DNA from: Candidatus Merdivicinus intestinigallinarum
GTDB lineage: Bacteria; Bacillota; Clostridia; Oscillospirales; Ruminococcaceae
NCBI GenBank assembly: GCA_018713335.1
Contig: DVOW01000014.1
Span: 1-53,840 of the forward strand
Reading direction: 5' to 3'
DNA: 53,840 nucleotides
Below are positions 43,052 through 49,915 of this stretch, one piece after another. The position numbers were made by a program, and so were the translations under genes. Position 1 is the stretch's first letter. Every line of letters begins with the position of its first letter. Under the pieces are notes generated by a model. That model had not been told where the DNA came from and did not search any database. It saw only the letters and a list, made by a program, of their open reading frames with translations.

Positions 43052-43093
43052 CGCAAAAAAACAAGCGGGCGCATATTGTGCGCACGCCTGTTT
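43052..43093 (-). terminator. Intrinsic terminator in the speD leader (probable attenuator)
   Basis: Minus strand: AAACAGGCG and an inner GCGCA pair back to TGCGC and CGCTTGTTT around a CAATA loop, followed by seven T. It ends 26 bases before the speD ATG and cannot serve an upstream gene, as none is present between it and the promoter. An upstream palindrome (ATGTGC-GGC-GCACAT, 43233-43247) can pair with its inner arms (TGTGCG with CGCACA, GGCGCA with TGCGCC), a possible antiterminator. Confidence 0.7.
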
Positions 43094-43255
43094 CCGGTCG
43101 CAAACCTGTATAAGAACCGCCGAAGGGCATAAAACCACACCGGGCGGCAGGATGTCCATTGAAAATACAGATTGTTTCAGAGTCTATATAGCAAATAATC
43201 TTACTTTTACTACTCTTATTGACCGTTTCACAAGTTGATGTGCGCCGCACATACT

Positions 43256-43438
43256 GGTTATAAAGTAACCAACTTATAAAATTTGAGCTTTCAACTCAAT
43301 CAATAAGGCAACCAAAGTTGCCGATCGGCAGTCGACCCGGCTGTCCGTATGGCCTTAACCTGTTTCGCGGGGAACCCAGGTGGTCGCAGAATATTTGCAT
43401 GGAAAACTTCTGAAAATAACCCATACGCTCCATGACAC
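43256..43438 (-). ncRNA. Candidate structured leader RNA upstream of speD, class not recognised
   Basis: From the predicted start near 43438, TGTC and CGTATGG (43437-43434, 43427-43421) can pair with CCATACG-GACA (43352-43342), closing two hairpins: CAGAA/TTCTG (43387-43412) and ACCTG...CAGGT (43358-43381). Further hairpins follow: GGCAAC/GTTGCC (43307-43322), TTGAG/CTCAA (43283-43299) and GGTTA/TAACC (43256-43270). Read in this order it could be an aptamer-like domain feeding the terminator at 43052. It matches no riboswitch or ncRNA that I can name. The opposite strand could also fold, so orientation is inferred from the promoter and terminator. Confidence 0.45.
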
Positions 43439-43442
43439 TTTA

Positions 43443-43471
43443 ATGATAGCAGAAGGCGGCCGGATTGTCAA
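43443..43471 (-). promoter_or_regulatory. Promoter of the polyamine operon
   Basis: Minus-strand TTGACA (43471-43466), spacer 17, TATCAT (43448-43443). It sits 417 bases upstream of the speD ATG. The hisS-like gene promoter at 45609 has the same two hexamers and spacing. Confidence 0.8.
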
Positions 43472-43527
43472 GGAGTTCCGGCCGGTCCTTTGGGTAAAAA
43501 TGTCGAAAAATATTTTTTCGCGGGAAA

Positions 43528-43918
43528 AAGCCCGGACCGCCACAGGGCGGAACAGGCCCAGCTTGTCGAAAAAACTTTTTTGAAAGCAAAACTGCACAAA
43601 AGAAGAAAATAGAAAGTTTTGGTCAAGCTTTTTAAAAGCTTGTGGTTTCCAAAGGCAAAGCCTTTGGTCGTTTCCCGCAGGAAACGAAATCCTGCTTTTC
43701 GCGGCCCGGCCGCGAACAAAAAGAAAAAAGGCGGTCCGCAGACCGCCCGCGGATGACCCCGCGCTTGGATTTTGTTTACAAAATCCAAGCTTAGAATTTT
43801 CCTAGATTTTCTCCACGGTACACTTGCGTCAGCAAAGCATAAATCTTCGTGTAATTTACCAAGAATTGTACCCTTTTTCGATACTCTAGCCCGCTTCGCC
43901 ACAGGGCGGAACGGGCTT
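43528..43918. repeat. Hairpin array (type B and others) between the hydrogenase and polyamine operons
   Basis: The block is bounded by two copies of CCGCCACAGGGCGGAAC (about 43540-43556 and a close match at 43893-43913). Inside are hairpins with AAGCTTTTT/AAAAGCTT (43628-43646), CCAAAGG/CCTTTGG (about 43649-43668), CGTTTCC-CGCA-GGAAACG (43670-43687), CGCGG/CCGCG (43700-43715), GGCGGTC-CGCA-GACCGCC (43730-43747) and a perfect 11-base pair CTTGGATTTTG/CAAAATCCAAG (43764-43789). The first three repeat the array at 16493 in the same order. No protein gene is credible. Confidence 0.7.
43720..43747 (-). terminator. Terminator of the hydrogenase gene
   Basis: Perfect stem GGCGGTC/GACCGCC with loop CGCA followed on the minus strand by TTTTTTC and more T. 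It lies about 180 bases after the hydrogenase stop, the first hairpin in that direction with a good T-tail. Confidence 0.7.
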
Positions 43919-43923
43919 TTTGA

Positions 43924-45429
43924 CTAATCCAGCAGAGAGAGGGTGATTTCGTATTTGCTGTCGGTGGCGTGCTTGTCCGGGGCCTCGGTCTTGTATTTCA
44001 AGATGCTGGCGGTGGACTTGTTCACCGGCTGGAGGGTACCCGCGCCGGCCACGCATCCGCCGGGGCAGGCCATGCCTTCCAGCAGGTAACCGTTGTATTT
44101 CCCGGCTTTGGCCAGCTGGAGGAGCTTTTTGCAGTCGTGGAGCCCCTGGGCGGACTGGATCTTCACTTCCCGGTCCGGGTCCATCTGGTGGATAGCGTCG
44201 GCAACCGCCTGGGCCACGCCGCCGCTGACGGCGAAGCCCCGTCCGGCCGCGGTGGCTTCTTCCAGGGGATGGGCTTCTTCGATTTCATCGAAGTTCACGT
44301 TTTTCGCCTCGAACATGCCCATGAGCTCCTCAAAGGTCAAAACGAAGTCCACGTCGGAACGGATGGAGCGCCGGGACGCCTCCAGCTTTTTGGCGGAGCA
44401 GGGGCCGATAAAGGCAACCTTGCAGTTCTTGTGCTCCTTCTTCATGAGCCGGGCGGTGAGGACCATGGGGGTCAGGGCCATGGAGATATAGGGAGCCAGC
44501 TCCGGGAACAGCTTTTTGGCCATTACCGACCAGGAAGGGCAGCAGGATGTGGCCATAAAGGGCTGGTGCTCCGGCACCTCCCGCATAAAGTCCTTGGCTT
44601 CCTCGATGGTGCACAGGTCCGCGCCGATGGCAACCTCCACCACGTCGTCGAAGCCCAGCTTCTTCATGGCGCCCTTGAGCTTTTCAGGGGTCATCTTGGG
44701 CCCGAACTGGCCCACAAATGCAGGGGCCACAATGGCGATGACCCGGTCGCCTTCCTTAATGGAATGGATCAGCTGGAAGATCTGGCCCTTGTCGGAAATC
44801 GCGCCGAAGGGGCAGTTCACAATGCACATGCCGCAGGAAACGCATTTGTCGTAGTCGATGGAAGCCCGGCCCAGCTCGTCGGAGCCGATAGCGTCCACGC
44901 CGCAGGCCTTGGCGCAGGGGCGTTCCATTTTCAGGATCGCGCCGTAGGGGCAGACATCCTTGCACCGGCCGCATTTGATGCACTTGGACTGGTCAATGAC
45001 GGATTTGCCGTGCTGGATGGAGATGGCCCCCTTGGGGCAGACCTCTTTGCAGGGATGGGCCAGGCAGCCCTGGCAGCAGTCGGTAACCCGGTAGGATTTT
45101 TCCGGGCAGACGTTGCAGGCGAACTTGATGATGTTCACTAAGGGCGGATCGTAGTATTTTTCCGCGATGGCGCTTTCCACGATGCCTTGGGAAACAGGGG
45201 CGTGTTCATCCATGGGACGCAGGGGCAGGCCGATGGCCAGGCGCAGGCGCTCCCCCACAATGGCGCGCTCTAAGAAAATGCTGTCCCGGTAGGTGGAAAC
45301 CTCGCCGGGGATGATCTTATAAGGCAGTTCCTCGATGCGGGAATAATCGCCGCCTTCATAGGCAAGGCGGGCAACCTCCGTAAAAACCTTACGGCGGATG
45401 TCGGTGACGGATGAATAGATCCCTCTCAT
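43924..45429 (-). CDS. Monomeric [FeFe] hydrogenase with N-terminal 4Fe-4S clusters
   Basis: A 501-residue hydrogenase-type protein that would make or oxidise H2 in the cytosol. Residues 100-250 hold a Cys cluster region and ferredoxin-like CxxCxxCxxxCP motifs (CIKCGRCKDVCP, CVSCGMCIVNCP). The H-cluster domain has L1 TSCCPSW, L2 IGPCSAKK and L3 EGMACPGGCVAGAG. L2 differs from the usual MPCxxK by having IGPC, and L3 ends GAG instead of GGG, which suggests one of the less studied subgroups. AGGAGG is eight bases before the ATG. HydF is encoded at 27018. Confidence 0.88.
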   Translation of the reverse strand: MRGIYSSVTDIRRKVFTEVARLAYEGGDYSRIEELPYKIIPGEVSTYRDSIFLERAIVGERLRLAIGLPLRPMDEHAPVSQGIVESAIAEKYYDPPLVNIIKFACNVCPEKSYRVTDCCQGCLAHPCKEVCPKGAISIQHGKSVIDQSKCIKCGRCKDVCPYGAILKMERPCAKACGVDAIGSDELGRASIDYDKCVSCGMCIVNCPFGAISDKGQIFQLIHSIKEGDRVIAIVAPAFVGQFGPKMTPEKLKGAMKKLGFDDVVEVAIGADLCTIEEAKDFMREVPEHQPFMATSCCPSWSVMAKKLFPELAPYISMALTPMVLTARLMKKEHKNCKVAFIGPCSAKKLEASRRSIRSDVDFVLTFEELMGMFEAKNVNFDEIEEAHPLEEATAAGRGFAVSGGVAQAVADAIHQMDPDREVKIQSAQGLHDCKKLLQLAKAGKYNGYLLEGMACPGGCVAGAGTLQPVNKSTASILKYKTEAPDKHATDSKYEITLSLLD

Positions 45430-45498
45430 TTATTGTCCTCCTGTTTCGGGAATATCAGTGATCCTGCCGGGAAGGGCAGACTGTTTCGATTTTACTTT

Positions 45499-45528
45499 AT
45501 TATACCACCTTCCCGCCTATTCTATCAA
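45499..45528 (-). promoter_or_regulatory. Promoter of the hydrogenase gene
   Basis: Minus-strand TTGATA (45528-45523), spacer 18, TATAAT (45504-45499). Confidence 0.65.
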
Positions 45529-45608
45529 GTGTGGATTTTTAAGAAAATCCGGCGTTTTCCGGCAAAAAATAAGGGATTACCGCCAAACCGCCAAGGCTAG
45601 CCTTATCC

Positions 45609-45637
45609 TTGACAAATCGCCGCTTTTGGGGTATCAT
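45609..45637 (+). promoter_or_regulatory. Promoter of the hisS-like gene
   Basis: TTGACA (45609-45614), spacer 17, TATCAT (45632-45637). The leader is about 30 bases; no T-box is present. Confidence 0.75.
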
Positions 45638-45672
45638 GAAAAATAAAAACGTTGATGGAGGATGGAGATATC

Positions 45673-46911
45673 ATGAAAACCACACCGGTGAAGGGCACCG
45701 CCGATTACCTGCCCAGCCAAGCCCGCCTGCGGGACTATTTGCAGGGGATTATTTTGGATACCTACCGCGCCGCCGGTTTTGAGCGCGTCATGACCCCGGC
45801 CATCGAGGACATGGAGAACCTGGACAAATCCGACGGGGGCGACAACCTGAATTTGATGTTCAAAATCATGAAACGGGGCGAAAAGCTGGACGCCGCCCTG
45901 GCTGCCGGGAAATTTGACGACCTGGCAGATTTGGGGCTGCGCTATGACCTGACCCTGCCCCTGAGCCGTTTTTACGCCGCCAACCGGGGAAAGCTCTCCT
46001 CCCCCTTCAAGTGCATCCAGATCGACAAGGCCTACCGGGCGGAACGCCCCCAGAAGGGCCGGATGCGGGAGTTTGTCCAGTGCGACATCGACATCCTGGG
46101 CAGCGACTCCCCCCTCTGCGAGCTGGAGCTCATCCACACCACCGCCGCCGCCCTTTTGAAGCTGGACATCGGCCGGTTCACCATTAAGGTCAACGACCGC
46201 CGGGTGCTCCGGGGCGTCCTGCACAGCGCGGGCGTTGCCGAGGAGCAGATGGGCACTGTCTGCGTGAGCTTAGATAAATGGGACAAGATCGGCACCGAAG
46301 GCGTTTTGGCGGAGCTTTCTGAAAAAGAGATCGCGCCGGAAGCCGTGGAAGCCATCGGCAAGCTGCTGGAAAGCGGCTGCACCCTGGAACAGGCGGAGGC
46401 CCTCTGCGGTGACCCGGAAAGTATCGCCCGCTTAAAAGGCATCCTGCGGGATTCGGAAGCCCTGGCGGCCGGGAGATATGACGTGGCCTTTGACCTTCTG
46501 CTGATCCGGGGCCAGGGGTACTACACCGGCACGGTCTTTGAGATCCAGAGCAACAAGTTCCGGGGCTCCGTTGCCGGCGGCGGCCGGTACGACGGCTTGA
46601 TCGGCAAATTTACCGGCGAGGACGTCCCGGCTGTGGGCTTCTCCATCGGCTTTGAACGGATTTTCCAGATCCTGGAAAGCCAGGGCTTTTCCATCCCCGG
46701 AAAGGCCCGCCGCATCGCCGTCCTCTGCAACGAGGGCGAGGGCGTGGCCGCCGTTTCCAAAGCGGAGGAGCTGCGGGCAGACGGCGCGGAGGTTTCCGTG
46801 TATATCCGCCCCAAAAAGATGGGTAAATTCTTAAGCCGTTTGCAGGAACAGGGCTTTGACGCCTTTTTGGTCCTGGGAGAGAGTGAAGAACCCAAACCTT
46901 TGGCCCAGTAA
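45673..46911 (+). CDS. Histidyl-tRNA synthetase-like protein (HisS; HisZ not excluded)
   Basis: A 412-residue class II synthetase-type protein. The catalytic core has LRYDLTLPLSRFYA and RPQKGRMREFVQCDIDILG, which resemble eukaryotic-type HisRS rather than the common bacterial RPEGTA form. LLIRGQGYYTGTVFE replaces the usual RGLDYY with RGQGYY, keeping the Arg. GGGRYDGLIGKF and a C-terminal anticodon-binding-like domain (from about residue 325) are present, which favours HisS over HisZ, the regulatory subunit of ATP phosphoribosyltransferase. No his biosynthesis genes are adjacent. The start at 45673 has GGAG five bases upstream; a TTG seven codons earlier is the alternative. Confidence 0.75.
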   Translation: MKTTPVKGTADYLPSQARLRDYLQGIILDTYRAAGFERVMTPAIEDMENLDKSDGGDNLNLMFKIMKRGEKLDAALAAGKFDDLADLGLRYDLTLPLSRFYAANRGKLSSPFKCIQIDKAYRAERPQKGRMREFVQCDIDILGSDSPLCELELIHTTAAALLKLDIGRFTIKVNDRRVLRGVLHSAGVAEEQMGTVCVSLDKWDKIGTEGVLAELSEKEIAPEAVEAIGKLLESGCTLEQAEALCGDPESIARLKGILRDSEALAAGRYDVAFDLLLIRGQGYYTGTVFEIQSNKFRGSVAGGGRYDGLIGKFTGEDVPAVGFSIGFERIFQILESQGFSIPGKARRIAVLCNEGEGVAAVSKAEELRADGAEVSVYIRPKKMGKFLSRLQEQGFDAFLVLGESEEPKPLAQ

Positions 46912-46932
46912 CGCTTCGGAAAGAGGGGTTTT

Positions 46933-47436
46933 ATGGAACTGACGCCGGAAGAACTGGCATTTTTCAACCGCCTGCTGACCCGTGTGGCGGAGCGCACCCT
47001 GCTTGCCCAAATGGACGCCTTCATCCAGCACGGCGATACCTCCACCCTTTGGCACAGTGTGGCCGTCGCCTATTACAGCCTGTGGCTAGCCAGACGGCTG
47101 GGTATCGGCCGCCGGGTCAGAAGCCTGGTGTGCGGGGCTTTGCTCCACGACTATTTTCTCTACGACTGGCATATCCCCGACCCGAGCCACCGGCTCCATG
47201 GGTTCCATCATCCCAAAAAGGCCCTGCAGAATGCAGTCCGGGACTGGAAGGCCAATCCGGTGGAGCAGAGCATCATTCTCCGGCACATGTTCCCCCTGAC
47301 CCCTATCCCGCCCCAATGCTTGGAAGGCGTGCTGGTCTGCCTGGTGGACAAGGGCTGTTCCCTTGCTGAAACCTTCCGAAAAAACCGTTACCGCCGCATC
47401 CGCGCTTTATGCGGAAAGGCCCTGAATATCCAATAA
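46933..47436 (+). CDS. HD domain hydrolase
   Basis: A 167-residue protein. A His at HGDTSTLWHS, the doublet in ALLHDYFLYDWH and HGFHHPKKAL give the metal-binding His-Asp pattern of HD phosphohydrolases. Length and the HGFHHP motif fit a compact HDIG-like clostridial family. Substrates of such proteins are nucleotides or second messengers; none can be assigned. It starts 21 bases after the HisS-like gene with GAGGGG upstream, so both are in one transcript ending at the terminator at 47438. Confidence 0.8.
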   Translation: MELTPEELAFFNRLLTRVAERTLLAQMDAFIQHGDTSTLWHSVAVAYYSLWLARRLGIGRRVRSLVCGALLHDYFLYDWHIPDPSHRLHGFHHPKKALQNAVRDWKANPVEQSIILRHMFPLTPIPPQCLEGVLVCLVDKGCSLAETFRKNRYRRIRALCGKALNIQ

Positions 47437-47437
47437 C

Positions 47438-47471
47438 AAAAGCCGCTTTCCGGAAAGGAAGGCGGCTTTTT
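47438..47471 (+). terminator. Terminator of the hisS-HD transcript
   Basis: Stem AAAAGCCGC.../...GCGGCTTTT with inner TTTCC/GGAAA and a five-T tail, directly after the HD gene stop. Confidence 0.85.
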
Positions 47472-47475
47472 GGAT

Positions 47476-47500
47476 TGTAGGGGCCGGGTTTCCCGGCCCG
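47476..47500 (+). repeat. Type-A hairpin repeat
   Basis: TGTAGGGG, arms CCGGG/CCCGG around TTT, CCCG end: identical to the copy at 31758-31782. It starts just after the terminator T-run. Confidence 0.8.
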
Positions 47501-47538
47501 ATGGTACACACGAACAAATTCTCAGCATCCCCGCAGCC

Positions 47539-48168
47539 CTAGGCCTGGATGTTGTTTTTGGGGCTCCGGACCCGCTGAAACCGGTCGATGATAAAGGACG
47601 AAATCGTCACGGTCAGCAGGGAAAATAATATCTTCTGCACCGGGATATAGCTTAAGGAAAGCAGGAGCACTGTAAAATCCGAGATCACATACACCTTGGA
47701 GAGCTTGCAGCCGGTGATTTTGGAAATGGCCATGGCCAGGGCATCGTCCCCGCTGGAAGCCCCGCCGGCCCGGACCGTCATCCCGACTCCAACCCCCACA
47801 AAGCACCCGCCCAGCACCGCCGCCAGCAAAGGCTGGCCGCTGAAATCCGGCAGCACCTGGGGGAACTGTTCCAAAAGGGCGTAAAACAACGCGAAGCTGC
47901 CGGTGGCAATAATGGAGCATATGGCAAAGGGCTTGCCCAGGTACCGCAGGCCGAAGGCATAGCAGGCGGCGTTCAACACCACGCTGCTGACGGCGGGGGA
48001 AATGGGCAGCCAGTGCTCAATCAAAAGCAGCGCCCCCAAAACGCCGCCCTCGGTGATCCCGCTTTGACTGTGGACATTGTACATGCCAAAGGCCAGGATG
48101 AAAGCCCCTCCAACCAGAAAAAGCCCCTTTAAACCATATTCCCGGCCAAGCCGGACCATTGTTTTCAC
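47539..48168 (-). CDS. YitT family membrane protein
   Basis: A 209-residue protein with five or six hydrophobic helices. GMYNVHSQSGITEGGVLG near residue 30 and VGVGMTVRAGGASSGDDALAMAISKITG in fragments, in the second half, are the repeated YitT signature (ITEGG, GASSGGDD). Function is unknown; YitT proteins are bacterial membrane proteins, some linked to transport. The start is GTG at 48168 with AGGAGG seven bases upstream (MKTMVRLGREYG). It is transcribed alone, facing the type-A repeat and the hisS-HD terminator. Confidence 0.85.
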   Translation of the reverse strand: MKTMVRLGREYGLKGLFLVGGAFILAFGMYNVHSQSGITEGGVLGALLLIEHWLPISPAVSSVVLNAACYAFGLRYLGKPFAICSIIATGSFALFYALLEQFPQVLPDFSGQPLLAAVLGGCFVGVGVGMTVRAGGASSGDDALAMAISKITGCKLSKVYVISDFTVLLLSLSYIPVQKILFSLLTVTISSFIIDRFQRVRSPKNNIQA

Positions 48169-48195
48169 ATTAAAACCTCCTGTTCTGTTATTTCC

Positions 48196-48225
48196 AGTAT
48201 ACCAGAACAGGCAAAGCCTCCGCAA
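48196..48225 (-). promoter_or_regulatory. Promoter of the YitT gene
   Basis: Minus-strand TTGCGG (48225-48220), spacer 18, TATACT (48201-48196). Confidence 0.6.
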
Positions 48226-48316
48226 CCCGAAGGATTCGCGTTAAACTGCCGCCCTTTGGAATAGGCTCCATTGGCGGCGGTTCTCCTTTCATCTCCGCAG
48301 CCTTCCTTCCATCTCC

Positions 48317-49489
48317 TCAGTTTTCCGTCAATTCCGGGGTATCCACCGGCTGGGGCCTGGCGATATCCTCCAAAAGGGTGTAGGCCACGTCCAGTTCCAT
48401 TTTTCCCTCCGAAACCCGGGCGGATTTTTCCACTTTCAAAACCTGGGCGTCCTCGGAAAGCTCCTCCCCATAAACCTCCGCCATATGCTCCAACAGGGCC
48501 ATGGCTTCCTCCTCCGTGCGGGTCATTTCCACCTCCTCATAAAAGCTGCGGGTTTCCTTCTCCACCCCAATGGGGATTTTGACAGGCCCCAGCTTTGGCT
48601 CGAACATGGAAAAGCTGCTTTCGTAAAGGCGGTCCTCCTTTTTTGCCAGGAAAAGGGGCCATTTCCGGCCGAAGAGGTCCACCCGGTAATAGGTTTCCGG
48701 CTCCCCCGCCGGTATCTTTTCCGTATAGGAAAGGGGGATGGAAAAGGTGCGGGAAATTTCCGTTTCCGCCATGACCTTGGCGCCGGCGTGGACATAGAGG
48801 ATTTTTCCATCCTTGTTTTCAAAGACGCCGCTGACCAGCAGAGTCCCCTCCCCCACGCTTTGGCCGGGCTTCACCATCTGCTGGCCGGAGTAGGCCTCTA
48901 CCGAACGGATGATGCCGGGCTTTTCCGCCACCACGTTGCAGACGCCGGAAGGGTTTTTGGGCTCCGGCGGGTCCACGGCGTCGGCCAGCTCCACCTGGAT
49001 GCGGCTGCCGATGCGGTTCAGGGCCAGAAAGGAAAGCCCGGGCAGCTCCGTCCGGGCCCTCATGGCCGCTTTTTCCAGGTCAACCCCGGGCAGGAACGCG
49101 CCGATAGACACCCCCTGCCCCTTCAAAGCGTCCAGCACCTGTTGGGCCGTGACCCGTTCCGTGGGCTCCACGTCAATGGCCCACAAAAAACACTGTGAAA
49201 AGAGGAGCCCTCCCAAAAACAGGGCGATCCCTGCCAGAAACCCCAGGCGCTTCCGATATTTCCGAAGGTGAAACCAAATCCCCCGGCGGCCTTTCACCCG
49301 CAGGAGGGCCTGATTTTCCCGGGCCAGGCGGGCAAGGGCCGGGTAATGCCGCAATGGGATCTCTCCCCGGTACCCCTGCTGCCCCCGGCCGAACCGCCTG
49401 AGGGGCATCCCCTGCCGCCGCGCGGCGTCCAAAAACCCCTGGGGGTCCCCCTTTGCCACCCGAAATTCCACAATGGGAAAGAGCCCCAT
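48317..49489 (-). CDS. yqfD: Sporulation protein YqfD
   Basis: A 390-residue protein of the YqfD/stage IV sporulation family. The N-terminal soluble part (VEFRVAKGDPQGFLDAARRQGMPLR) is followed by one membrane helix at about residues 82-105 (RLGFLAGIALFLGGLLFSQC). A long external region starts VEPTERVTAQQVLDAL, with FLALNRIGSRIQVELADA and a biotinyl-lipoyl-like stretch PGIIRSVEAYSGQQMVKPGQSVGEGTLLVSG in pieces. In Bacillus it is expressed under sigma-E in the mother cell. Here it is divergent from yqfC instead of directly downstream. GGAGG is before the ATG. Confidence 0.93.
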   Translation of the reverse strand: MGLFPIVEFRVAKGDPQGFLDAARRQGMPLRRFGRGQQGYRGEIPLRHYPALARLARENQALLRVKGRRGIWFHLRKYRKRLGFLAGIALFLGGLLFSQCFLWAIDVEPTERVTAQQVLDALKGQGVSIGAFLPGVDLEKAAMRARTELPGLSFLALNRIGSRIQVELADAVDPPEPKNPSGVCNVVAEKPGIIRSVEAYSGQQMVKPGQSVGEGTLLVSGVFENKDGKILYVHAGAKVMAETEISRTFSIPLSYTEKIPAGEPETYYRVDLFGRKWPLFLAKKEDRLYESSFSMFEPKLGPVKIPIGVEKETRSFYEEVEMTRTEEEAMALLEHMAEVYGEELSEDAQVLKVEKSARVSEGKMELDVAYTLLEDIARPQPVDTPELTEN

Positions 49490-49510
49490 GCCACCACCTC
49501 CGTTTTTCCA

Positions 49511-49541
49511 TGTATATGCGCCCTTTTCCCCGAATATAATG
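49511..49541. promoter_or_regulatory. Possible overlapping divergent sigma-E promoters for yqfD and yqfC
   Basis: Two boxes 14 bases apart: TGTATATG (49511-49518) and AATATAATG (49533-49541). Toward yqfD the first reads CATATACA, close to the sigma-E -10, and the second CATTATATT serves as -35. Toward yqfC the roles are swapped. Spacing fits sigma-E in both directions. The yqfC side is the weaker match. Confidence 0.45.
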
Positions 49542-49564
49542 CCAATAGCAAAAAGGAAGGGGCG

Positions 49565-49915
49565 ATGGCCTTGAAACGCAGAGAATCACGCAACCGCTTT
49601 CCGGAGGGAAACCGGTACCAGCCGGTGAAGCCCAAAGGGGTCTCCCTTTTGAAAATATTCAAAGGCCTGGAAGAAGAACTGGCCGGTCCTTCCCTCCAGC
49701 TCCGGGGCGGGCGCGTGCTGGACATTGACGGCTGCGCCGGGGTCTTGGCCTGCGACGACAACATCATCCGCCTGCGGTTAAAAGACACAGTGCTGACCGT
49801 TTTGGGCAGCAATTTGCAGGTCCTGGATTTTTCCGCATATACCCTGACGGTAACCGGGGATATCCGTTCCATTGAGCTGGAACCCCTCCCCAAACGGAAG
49901 GGGGCGGGCAAATGA
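49565..49915 (+). CDS. yqfC: Sporulation protein YqfC (YabP family)
   Basis: A 116-residue protein. The C-terminal two thirds, LQLRGGRVLDIDGCAGVLACDDNIIRLRL in fragments and VLGSNLQVLDFSAYTLTVTGDIRSIEL, is the YabP/YqfC fold. The N-terminus is a basic tail rich in Arg and Lys. Expected to be a sigma-E regulon member of spore development. The start at 49565 has GGAAGG upstream; a long frame starting at 49268 runs antisense to yqfD and is rejected. It overlaps ylbJ by four bases (ATGA). Confidence 0.88.
   Translation: MALKRRESRNRFPEGNRYQPVKPKGVSLLKIFKGLEEELAGPSLQLRGGRVLDIDGCAGVLACDDNIIRLRLKDTVLTVLGSNLQVLDFSAYTLTVTGDIRSIELEPLPKRKGAGK

Noticed and set aside
41797-43113. 438-codon open frame on the plus strand
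   Set aside because: Antisense to speA and speD; its His- and Val-rich composition is that of a reverse-strand shadow.
42971-43159. Possible leader peptide in the speD leader
   Set aside because: The frame crosses the terminator and runs into speD out of frame; no good ribosome binding site and no run of regulatory codons, so translation-coupled attenuation is not supported.
43256-43438. 6S RNA or T-box in the speD leader
   Set aside because: A CTGCGACCACCT stretch faintly resembles the 3' side of 6S RNA, but the long apical arm is missing. GGGTTCCCCGCG resembles a T-box only loosely and lacks the conserved core.
43468-43902. 144-codon open frame on the minus strand
   Set aside because: It spans the palindrome array and a terminator, with no ribosome binding site.
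43969-45141. 390-codon open frame on the plus strand
   Set aside because: Antisense to the hydrogenase gene; composition is that of a shadow frame.
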